Assembly (NCBI GenBank): GCA_016718155.1
Contig: JADKEH010000004.1
Coordinates: 248,001-312,000 of the forward strand
Reading direction: 5' to 3'
Length of the DNA stretch: 64,000 nucleotides
Source of the DNA: Candidatus Rhodoferax randersensis
GTDB taxonomy: Bacteria > Pseudomonadota > Gammaproteobacteria > Burkholderiales > Burkholderiaceae_C
Part shown: positions 8,480 through 15,209 of the stretch, in pieces
Numbering within the stretch: the stretch's first letter is position 1
Layout: every line of letters starts with the position of its first letter
Notes under the pieces: generated by a model
The model's input: only the letters and a program-made list of their open reading frames with translations
Databases searched by the model: none
Told to the model about the DNA's origin: nothing
Position numbers and translations under genes: made by a program

Positions 8480-10273
8480 ATGACAACACGGACTTGGTAT
8501 CGAGTGGCAGCTATGGCACTGGTTGTTCTGGGCGCGGGCCTGTTGACTGGCCAGGCGGGCGCGGTGGTGATTACCGTCAACGATCCTGGTGGCAAGCCGG
8601 TGCCAACCGTCATGGTGAGCCGCCAGCCGGTCAAGGTCGCTGTGGTGGATACGTCGGACAACGGTTACCCGTCAAGCGGCAAGCGTCAGCAAGCCTACGT
8701 TGAGCTGGCACGCTTCACCGATGCAGCCGGGCGCGCCGACATTCCCGCCGCCGATCACCCCTGGAAGGTCCGCCTGCGCAAGCCTGGCTACCAGGACCGA
8801 ACCGTATTGGCGACCGACTTGGGCGGCTCACCGCTGGTGATGACGCCCGAGCGCGAAGTTGCCGCGCTGGCCATGCAGCAGCCGGCCAATGCCTGGTCGT
8901 CCACCATCGACTTTGGCGACGAGAACCTGAAGAAGGAGTTCATGCTGCAGTGCAACTTCTGCCACCAGCAGGGCGGGGCCTTGCTGCGTCGCGAGCGCTC
9001 GGCGGACGAGTGGCGCGCCGCCATCAAGCGCATGGTGCGTTATGGCGCGCGGCTGTCCAGCGAAGGCCAGGAGAAGATTCCGGCCATGCTGGAGGCGCAC
9101 TGGAAGAAGGTCCATGCCAATCCCGCGCTGGTGCCGACGGGCACCCCGTGGGACAAGTCCCTGGCCACCGCCACCATCCGCGAATTGCCGATTGGGGACG
9201 GCATGTCCCAAATGCACGATCTGCTGCTGCACTCCAACGGCATGGTCTACGTCGGTGACAACCTGCAGGATCGCATCTATGAGGTCGATCCCGCCTCCGG
9301 TCACTACACGGTTTACAAGATCCCGCCACAGCCCGGCGACAAGCTCGGCGGCCTGCTGGCGGGGCGGCTGCGGGAGTTTCCCAAGCACGAGGTCTATCAG
9401 GGCATTCACTCGCTGGCGGAGTCGCCCAAAGACCGGCACATCTTCATCACCCCTTCGCACCAGCGCAGGTTGATCGAGTTCGATCCGAAGACCAAGGCCT
9501 TCATGGTTCACGAGATGGACGGCGGCTTCTATCCGCACACGCTGCGCTTCGATGCCAAGGACCGCGTCTGGTTCACGCTGGCCCTGAGCAACCAGGTTGG
9601 CATGTTTGACCGCGCCACCCGGCAGTTCACCCGGTACGACCTGCCGTTTCGCAGTGTCATGGAGCGCATCACGGTGAAACTCACACCCTTCATTTTCAAG
9701 CTGTTGGAGTGGGGCATTCCGGTCGCCAACTACGTCAAGGTTGATCATGTGTCCACCGGCGTGCCCTTGCCCTACGGCATTGACGTCACGCCCGATGGCA
9801 AGGCCTGGATTGCGCGCTTGCACACGGATGAGATCGCCTGCGTAGACCCCGCTACCGGCACGGTGACGATGGTCAAGACACCCTTCAAGGCGCCGCGGCG
9901 GCTGCGCTCGGACCGTGATGGCAACCTGTGGATCGTCGGTTTCAACGAGTCCCAGCTCGTGCGCTACGCGCCCAAGTCGGGCGAATTCACGCGGTTGGAC
10001 CTGCCCGTTGCGCCCAAAGGCAGCGATACGCCGTACTCGCTCAATGTAGACCGCGCGCGCCACCAGGTGTGGGTCAATGGCACCAACTCCGATTCGGTGT
10101 ACCGGTACGACATTGCCACACAAGCCTGGTCGGTGTTTCCCATGCAACGCAAGGTGACCTTCACCCGCGACGTGGAGATCTCGCCCAAGGGCCAGGTCTA
10201 TGTCAGCAACGCGTCGTTTCCAAGCTGGCACATTGAAGACGCACAGCCCACGCTGATCGAAATCACCCCATGA
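8480..10273 (+). CDS. Secreted c-type cytochrome / beta-propeller fusion with carboxypeptidase-regulatory-like N-domain
   Basis: A 597-residue protein in three parts. Residues 1-28 are a signal peptide. Residues 29-120 look like an Ig-like carboxypeptidase-regulatory fold (ITVNDPGGKPVPTVMV, then 'KPGYQDRT'). Residues 155-215 hold one c-type haem site, CNFCH at 158-162, with Met185 a plausible distal ligand. Residues 235-597 form repeated propeller blades of the virginiamycin B lyase/NHL type (LPYGIDVTPDGKAWIARL, 'DRDGNLWIVGF'). Domain content implies a periplasmic electron-accepting enzyme or lyase. GAGGAGA lies before the start, and the gene overlaps the following MFS gene by 4 bp (ATGA). 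Substrate and redox partner are unknown. Confidence 0.8.
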   Translation: MTTRTWYRVAAMALVVLGAGLLTGQAGAVVITVNDPGGKPVPTVMVSRQPVKVAVVDTSDNGYPSSGKRQQAYVELARFTDAAGRADIPAADHPWKVRLRKPGYQDRTVLATDLGGSPLVMTPEREVAALAMQQPANAWSSTIDFGDENLKKEFMLQCNFCHQQGGALLRRERSADEWRAAIKRMVRYGARLSSEGQEKIPAMLEAHWKKVHANPALVPTGTPWDKSLATATIRELPIGDGMSQMHDLLLHSNGMVYVGDNLQDRIYEVDPASGHYTVYKIPPQPGDKLGGLLAGRLREFPKHEVYQGIHSLAESPKDRHIFITPSHQRRLIEFDPKTKAFMVHEMDGGFYPHTLRFDAKDRVWFTLALSNQVGMFDRATRQFTRYDLPFRSVMERITVKLTPFIFKLLEWGIPVANYVKVDHVSTGVPLPYGIDVTPDGKAWIARLHTDEIACVDPATGTVTMVKTPFKAPRRLRSDRDGNLWIVGFNESQLVRYAPKSGEFTRLDLPVAPKGSDTPYSLNVDRARHQVWVNGTNSDSVYRYDIATQAWSVFPMQRKVTFTRDVEISPKGQVYVSNASFPSWHIEDAQPTLIEITP

Positions 10274-11445
10274 TTCGTTTCTACCTGTCCTGCCTGCTGG
10301 CGTTCACCGGTGGGCACATGGTCAACTACGCCGTCATCCTGTACCTGCAGGAGAAGGTGGGGTCTGATCTGTTGTCGGGCATTGGTTTTGGCTTGTCCTT
10401 TGGCAGCGCCATTGTGTTCGGCTGGTTTGCTGGCGTGCTGTGTGATCGTATTTCGCCGGCACGGGTGATCCATGGCGCGCAGGCGCTGTTTCTGCTGTGT
10501 CTGGCGGGCCTGTGGTGGACCGATGTGGGCGCCACGGACCAGTCGCGCGTGGTCTGGACCCTGTTCTCGGCCTTTCTGGGCGGGCTGGCATGGTCCTTTG
10601 TCGGCCCGGCACGTCTGGCCACGTTGGGGCAAATCGCCCCACGGGACAAGCTCAAGCCGGCCACCATCATTTTCAACCTGCAGGTGCTGCTGGGCTTTGG
10701 CCTGGCGCCACTGGTGATCGGCCTGGTGCGCAGTCGCGCTGGCTGGCCGGCGGTGTTTGCCACCGGCATGGCCCTGTTTGTGGCATCGTCGCTGCTGCTG
10801 CTGGGCATTCGGACCCGGGGCAGCAGCCAACCCAGCCAGGGCATCAGGCGTGAGTTGGGCGAGGGCTTTGCCGCAGTTCGCGCCAACCCCTTGCTGACGC
10901 AACTGATTCTGGCGGCCATATTGGCCTATGCCATGACCGGGCCAATGCAAATCCTGCTGCCCAAGCTGGCGCGCGAGGTACTGGGCCTGTCCGAGTTGCA
11001 ACGCGGTGGCTACCTTGGGCTGATGGCGCTGACGCTGATTGCCGGTGGCGTATCGGCCTTGCTGCTGGGCAAGCACTTGCACCATGGCGCCGCCATTTTC
11101 GTCGGCACCCTCACTGCCTGCCTGCTGTTTGCATCGTTGGGTTACTGGAGCAGTGCCGCCGTGTCAGCCACGGTGCTGGGCGGGATGGGGCTGCTGGGCG
11201 GCATGGTGATCAGCTTCGTCATTGCGGGTATTCAAGGTCAGGCGCCAGAGGCCCTGCGAGGGCGCATCATGAGCATCTATTCCATCATTTCCCAGGTGAT
11301 TCCGGCTGCATCGGGCGTGGCCGCAGGAGCCTTGGTGCGCGCCACCGGGGTGACCCGCGCCATCTGGATGGCGGGTGTGGGCCTGGCCTTGCTGGCGGTG
11401 TTGGCCGCAACGCTGATGCCGCAGCTGCGTCGCGCCAGGGCCTGA
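10270..11445 (+). CDS. MFS transporter
   Basis: A 391-residue membrane protein with about 12 hydrophobic segments. It resembles the enterobactin-exporter-like MFS_3 group: an N-terminal 'LSCLLAFTGGHMVNYAVILY', the loop-2 region 'FGWFAGVLCDRISPARVI', and in the second half 'GQAPEALRGRIMSIYSI'. Transport direction and substrate are not visible. It is coupled to the upstream cytochrome gene by an ATGA overlap and followed 26 bp later by a PhlG-like gene, so the operon carries two different transporters (BASS and MFS). Confidence 0.85.
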   Translation: MIRFYLSCLLAFTGGHMVNYAVILYLQEKVGSDLLSGIGFGLSFGSAIVFGWFAGVLCDRISPARVIHGAQALFLLCLAGLWWTDVGATDQSRVVWTLFSAFLGGLAWSFVGPARLATLGQIAPRDKLKPATIIFNLQVLLGFGLAPLVIGLVRSRAGWPAVFATGMALFVASSLLLLGIRTRGSSQPSQGIRRELGEGFAAVRANPLLTQLILAAILAYAMTGPMQILLPKLAREVLGLSELQRGGYLGLMALTLIAGGVSALLLGKHLHHGAAIFVGTLTACLLFASLGYWSSAAVSATVLGGMGLLGGMVISFVIAGIQGQAPEALRGRIMSIYSIISQVIPAASGVAAGALVRATGVTRAIWMAGVGLALLAVLAATLMPQLRRARA

Positions 11446-11471
11446 TATCAACGCTTCATAGCAGGACAAGC

Positions 11472-12209
11472 ATGCGCGGAAAAAACTACACGCTGGTGAT
11501 TCTCATGGCCGTCCTGTTGGCGGGCGCTGCGGCTTTGTGGCTCAAGCCGGCCAAAGGACTGTTGCGCGATGCGCCACGCCAGTTGCCCTGGACCGTGCCC
11601 GACTACCGCAGCGCCAGCGCCGCCCATTCGGTGTTGCCGGATGGCCGCATCAAGATCGAGATCACGCACCTGCCGCTGGGCGGCATTCGTCCTGAAATGC
11701 TGGCCTGGTGGTACCAGAAGCTTCCCATCTCCACGGTTGACATTGGCGGCGTGCGCTACCCCTTCTATCACGTGTTTCACCCCACTGAGCACGGCCGCAT
11801 CCGCGTGGTGGAGCCGGCGCGCGATGGCTCGCCTGGCATGGGTGTGGGTGCGCTGGTCGAGCGCGAAGAATGGTTCGGCCCCTTCGACAGCAAGGGGGCA
11901 GGGCGCATCACGCACTTGTCCGCTGCCGGCATGACCGTGGTGCCCGAAGTGGCGGGCATGCGATTTGGCGAGATTCAGCATAGATTTGAGGCCACGGCCA
12001 CCGGCACGCAGTACCGGCTGGTCAGTGTCATCGGCGTGGAGTGGCCGCTGATCGGTGGGGTCGTGAACGGGCTCATTCGCCGCGCCATGTACCCAGAGGC
12101 CATGCTCAAGGAGTGGGAGCGGCACCAGATTGAAGAGGTCGGCATGCTGCAGCATTTCCTCCCGACGCTGTACAGCAGCCAGCCGCAAGGGGACCGGTAC
12201 CGGCTCTGA
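11472..12209 (+). CDS. DAPG hydrolase (PhlG)-like protein, membrane-anchored
   Basis: A 245-residue protein with an N-terminal hydrophobic signal or anchor (about residues 7-25) and a domain resembling 2,4-diacetylphloroglucinol hydrolase, a zinc-dependent C-C bond hydrolase. Potential metal ligands are the His residues of 'YHVFHPTEHG', the acidic 'LVEREEWFGPF' and the C-terminal 'HQIEEVG', which matches the family's His-x3-Glu site. The assignment rests on these short motifs and the overall arrangement. It is the last gene of the operon; 277 bp of mostly non-coding sequence follow before the toxin-antitoxin pair. Confidence 0.6.
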   Translation: MRGKNYTLVILMAVLLAGAAALWLKPAKGLLRDAPRQLPWTVPDYRSASAAHSVLPDGRIKIEITHLPLGGIRPEMLAWWYQKLPISTVDIGGVRYPFYHVFHPTEHGRIRVVEPARDGSPGMGVGALVEREEWFGPFDSKGAGRITHLSAAGMTVVPEVAGMRFGEIQHRFEATATGTQYRLVSVIGVEWPLIGGVVNGLIRRAMYPEAMLKEWERHQIEEVGMLQHFLPTLYSSQPQGDRYRL

Positions 12210-12393
12210 GTGACTGAGTGGACTGCATCGGGTAGCCACAGGGTTGCCAGAATACCCGCGTGTCGCTTAAGGGGAGCTCGCCGCGTTGGCGTTTTTACGT
12301 TATGTGTTCGGATTCAGTGAACTAACTGCGCCAGTTCGGCGCGCCCCACATTGGTGGCAAAGTATTCTCGCCCTGTGCGTTTGGCTGGCCGAC

Positions 12394-12414
12394 GCTCGGT
12401 CGGAAAGACCGAGC
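12394..12414. terminator. Perfect hairpin downstream of the accessory operon
   Basis: GCTCGGTC and GACCGAGC form an 8-bp stem around a GGAAA loop. It lies 185 bp after the last operon gene and 6 bp before the antitoxin promoter. There is no T-run, so it could be a terminator, an attachment-like site or a protein-binding palindrome. Confidence 0.35.
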
Positions 12415-12419
12415 TATCG

Positions 12420-12460
12420 TTGGCACAAAGGTAATGAGTTTGTATATACTTCAACATTAC
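12420..12460 (+). promoter_or_regulatory. Toxin-antitoxin promoter with overlapping palindromic operator
   Basis: TTGGCA (12420-12425) and TATACT (12445-12450) are separated by 19 bp. A palindrome with arms GTAATG (12431-12436) and CATTAC (12455-12460) surrounds the -10. This is where ribbon-helix-helix antitoxins usually bind to repress their own operon. The segment is clearly more AT-rich than its surroundings. Confidence 0.5.
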
Positions 12461-12486
12461 GTTTTGTGAAAATGAGAGGTGATCTC

Positions 12487-12765
12487 ATGTCGAAGGAAGC
12501 CGTTTTTACGATGAAACTGGAGCCCGAACTGCGCGCCGAGTTCATGGCCGAGGCCGAGGCCGCTCACCGACCGGCGTCCCAGGTGCTCCGCGAATTAATG
12601 CGCGACTTTGTCGCTCGCCAGCGCGAGGCGCGGGACTATGACCAGTTTCTGCGCAACAAGGTGGAAGCTGCCCGATCTTCGACGGGCGCTGGCCAGGGAC
12701 GGCCGAATGAAGAGATTGAAGCCGAGTTTGCAGCGCGCCGTGCCAGCGTTCTGACCCAGGTGTGA
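12487..12765 (+). CDS. Ribbon-helix-helix antitoxin (ParD/RelB-like)
   Basis: A 92-residue protein. The N-terminal 'AVFTMKLEPELRAEFMAEAEA' is a typical RHH DNA-binding strand-helix, followed by 'RPASQVLRELMRDFV' and a charged C-terminal tail expected to wrap the toxin. The start at 12487 is preceded by GAGAGG; an in-frame ATG at 12472 adds five residues and is less likely. It overlaps the toxin gene by 4 bp. It probably represses the operon through the palindrome at 12431-12460 (inference). Confidence 0.85.
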   Translation: MSKEAVFTMKLEPELRAEFMAEAEAAHRPASQVLRELMRDFVARQREARDYDQFLRNKVEAARSSTGAGQGRPNEEIEAEFAARRASVLTQV

Positions 12766-13046
12766 GAGTCTTCTGGGCACCTCAGGCGCAGCAAGACCGA
12801 TCGGACATTTGGGATTACATCGCGGCCGACAACCCACGTGCTGCGGTCAGGATGGATGAACTATTCAGCGAGGCAGCCGCCAGGCTGGTGGAGCATCCCA
12901 AGCTTGGCCGCGCAGGGAGGATCGCTGGCACACGCGAGCTGATACCTCACGAAAGCTATCGGCTGGTATACGAGATTGAGCGCGAAACGGTTTGGATACT
13001 GGCTTTGGTGCACACGGCCAGGCAGTGGCTACCCGGCCGCAGATGA
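12762..13046 (+). CDS. RelE/ParE-family toxin
   Basis: A 94-residue protein starting at a GTG that overlaps the antitoxin stop (GTGA). It has the ParE/RelE pattern: 'FWAPQAQQDRSDIWDYIA', 'AARLVEHPKLGRAGRIAGTRELIPHESYR' (split over the central strand) and 'WILALVHTARQWL'. ParE members poison gyrase and RelE members cut mRNA at the ribosome. The 'RxLxxxxYRLVYEIE' region and the length favour ParE-like, but the activity is not provable from sequence. With the antitoxin it forms a type II module. Confidence 0.87.
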   Translation: MRVFWAPQAQQDRSDIWDYIAADNPRAAVRMDELFSEAAARLVEHPKLGRAGRIAGTRELIPHESYRLVYEIERETVWILALVHTARQWLPGRR

Positions 13047-13228
13047 GGGCGAAACGAGGCAGGATCGTTCGGGGCTTGATGGCAGGAAACGGGCCAAGGG
13101 CCGCCCCGATCCCAGCAGGGCCAATGTCGAAGGCTCGGGCAAGCCGACTGGGGCTGCCGTAGTAATCGCGCTCACGGCCGTAAATATCGGCGCCAACGGT
13201 CGGCCACTCATGGCGCCTTCAACGGTCG
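13047..13228 (-). pseudogene. Possible remnant of a PEP-CTERM protein tail
   Basis: Reading the minus strand, the segment at 13110-13139 encodes PEPSTLALLG, preceded by APVGL. This matches the start of a PEP-CTERM exosortase-sorting tail. The hydrophobic helix and Arg cluster that should follow are missing in this frame, which reads SGRPLARFLPSSPER. No complete gene precedes it; the pectate-lyase-like gene stops at 13229 in a different frame. It may be the degraded 3' end of a lost gene or chance. Confidence 0.35.
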
Positions 13229-14950
13229 TCACTGTCCCTCGCGGATGCGCTGCTCCGACAGCTCATGCAGGTACACCTCCAGGTTGGTGTAGCCCGGCAC
13301 GCCAAGCCACTGCAGTGACAACTGCGTGCCACTGTGATCCTGCACAAATGGGTTCAGGCCGTGTGCCAGTTCCCAGGCGTCGGGCATGCCGTCGCCATCG
13401 CTGTCGGTAGGGACTGTCGCGGTGGGGCCCAAGGGCAGCGCGCTGCCGTCCCCGGCTGGGTTGACGTGGCGCGGCTGCAGCGTGATCTCGCCGCGATCGA
13501 CCGCGCCCATCAGGCGACGGTCCATTGGATCACGGGGAAACGCGCCGGCGCGCAGCATGGCAAGCGGAGCCAGATCGGCGGTCTGGTTGTAGCCGATGAA
13601 TGGAAAACCATGCCGTTGCGCGACGGCGAAGCTGGGCGGGGTAGTCGGGGGCAGATAGTCCGGGTAGTCGTTGCAGCAGTACATCAGTTCGTAGTCGCTG
13701 CGCAGTGGGTAGAGATTGAGGCGGTTGCCTGAGAACCATGTGGCAGTCGCCGCAAGCGCTCCTTGTGGGGTGGCCATATGAATCAGTCCATACCGGAACG
13801 GCTCGATCTGCGTCGCGTTGCGGGCCACCGCCTGGTTGGCGGCGAAGTTCATGCGGTAGTAAGTCGGCTGACCCGAATCCGAGCCCGATATGGTCGTGTT
13901 GTTCACGTCGATGAAGTAGCCCATGTCCCAATACAGATTGTTCGACAGCTCGATATCCATGACCGAGCCGGCTGCGGCCGCGCTTTCGCGGGACAGCTCG
14001 GGGTAGCGCCCGAGGATGCGGTTGAACACGTTATGGTGCAGCGCCAGCCGAGTCAGCTCGTAGCCCTGGGTCGGGTTGCTGTAGTTGACGAGCACGCCGC
14101 CCCGGTCGGCATGGTCGCCGACCGTCTCGGCGATGATGGTGTTCTGCACCGTGATGTCCTGCGAGTAAGAGATTTCCACGGCCTCGTCGGTCGCGCCGCC
14201 GATCGAGACTTGATCAATGATTGCGCGACGGGTGTAGCGCAGGCGCAGGCCGTCGTCATGCTGACCATCGGGTCGGATGCGCACATGTCGGAGGATCCAG
14301 TTGTCCGCCTTTCGGCTGCCTGCAACGCAGGCCGCGTCCTGATCGCAGTAGGGTTCCTCGGTAGTGTGGAATTGCCGAATCGTGATGCCGCCTGGTGATG
14401 TCTGCCCGGCAATGGTGACATCGCCGCGCGTGAGCTGAATGGCGGCGTTGATCAAGCCGCTGACCGCAAATACCACCGTGCGCGGGCCTTCCTCGTTCAG
14501 CGCGGCCTGCAGGGAGCCTGGGCCGTTGGCATTCAGGTTGGTCACCGTGATGACGCGTCCGCCACGTCCGCCTGTGGCCTGTGCGCCGAAGCCGGCAGCA
14601 CCGGGAAATGCCAGCGCAACACCCTCGGTCCAGGAGCCGACTCGGACATCGTCCAGTCGGGCCCCTTCGACGCGGGCGCCCGCGTAGGCATGGCCTTCGT
14701 ACACCAGGGTAGGCAGGTGGAGCGTGGCGGTGGCGGGATCGAAGCTGAACGTCGTGGCACGCACGTCATTCAAATAGACAGCCGTCAGTCCCACAAGCCG
14801 AAGCGTGACATCGCGGTAGCGCATGGAGTTTCCTGCCACGCCGATCTCCGTAATGGTCAGGTGATTATTGGCGCTGTTGAAGGAGGCTGACGCAGCCTGA
14901 GCTGATGTGGCGAGCAGGACGCAGGTGAGCAGGGCGAACAGGCGCAGCAT
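13229..14950 (-). CDS. Secreted pectate lyase-like (right-handed beta-helix) protein
   Basis: A 573-residue protein with a signal peptide (MLRLFALLTCVLLATSAQA). An N-terminal beta-sandwich-like region of about 90 residues is followed by a parallel beta-helix from about residue 115 with polysaccharide-lyase family 1 features: 'GFGAQATGGRGGRVITVTNL' at the start of the helix, 'ITIAGQTSPGGITI'-like turns, 'DEAVEISYSQDITVQNTI' and 'DHADRGGVLVNY'. Near the C-terminus DSDGDGMPDAWE is a thrombospondin-3-type calcium motif. The start at 14950 has AGGAG 6 bp upstream; the ORF extends further without a ribosome site. Pectin or a related uronic-acid polymer is the likely substrate class. Confidence 0.8.
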   Translation of the reverse strand: MLRLFALLTCVLLATSAQAASASFNSANNHLTITEIGVAGNSMRYRDVTLRLVGLTAVYLNDVRATTFSFDPATATLHLPTLVYEGHAYAGARVEGARLDDVRVGSWTEGVALAFPGAAGFGAQATGGRGGRVITVTNLNANGPGSLQAALNEEGPRTVVFAVSGLINAAIQLTRGDVTIAGQTSPGGITIRQFHTTEEPYCDQDAACVAGSRKADNWILRHVRIRPDGQHDDGLRLRYTRRAIIDQVSIGGATDEAVEISYSQDITVQNTIIAETVGDHADRGGVLVNYSNPTQGYELTRLALHHNVFNRILGRYPELSRESAAAAGSVMDIELSNNLYWDMGYFIDVNNTTISGSDSGQPTYYRMNFAANQAVARNATQIEPFRYGLIHMATPQGALAATATWFSGNRLNLYPLRSDYELMYCCNDYPDYLPPTTPPSFAVAQRHGFPFIGYNQTADLAPLAMLRAGAFPRDPMDRRLMGAVDRGEITLQPRHVNPAGDGSALPLGPTATVPTDSDGDGMPDAWELAHGLNPFVQDHSGTQLSLQWLGVPGYTNLEVYLHELSEQRIREGQ

Positions 14951-15020
14951 GGAAACTCCTGAGAGGCGTTTGGGAGCCGGGTGTGTGTACAGCATATCGG
15001 CAATGCGGCCCACGTGCAAT

Positions 15021-15040
15021 TGTTCAAGCCTGTTCAAGCC
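15021..15040. repeat. 10-bp perfect tandem repeat in a divergent promoter region
   Basis: TGTTCAAGCC occurs twice head to tail between the divergent pectate-lyase-like gene (start 14950) and uup (start 15210). It could be a binding site or chance. Nothing else stands out in this 259-bp gap apart from GATAAT at 15195-15200, close before the uup start. Confidence 0.45.
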
Positions 15041-15209
15041 GCCTGGGAGGGACAAGGCCCGTCACCGCTTCGCGGGTTGGTGTTGCGCTGAAGCCTTAAC
15101 GATCCTCACCCTTGCGGACGACGCGGCCCATCCGGTCAATGCCCGTGCAGGGCGATTGCGACCCGCTGCACCCGGCTCGAACCTTTGCGCAAGAGATAAT
15201 GCGCGCCAC

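Noticed and set aside
8828..10231. 467-codon minus-strand ORF opposite the cytochrome-propeller gene
   Set aside because: Mirror frame of a gene with clear haem and propeller motifs.
12286..12486. N-terminal extension of the antitoxin ORF
   Set aside because: It would run through the promoter and palindrome and has no conserved residues.
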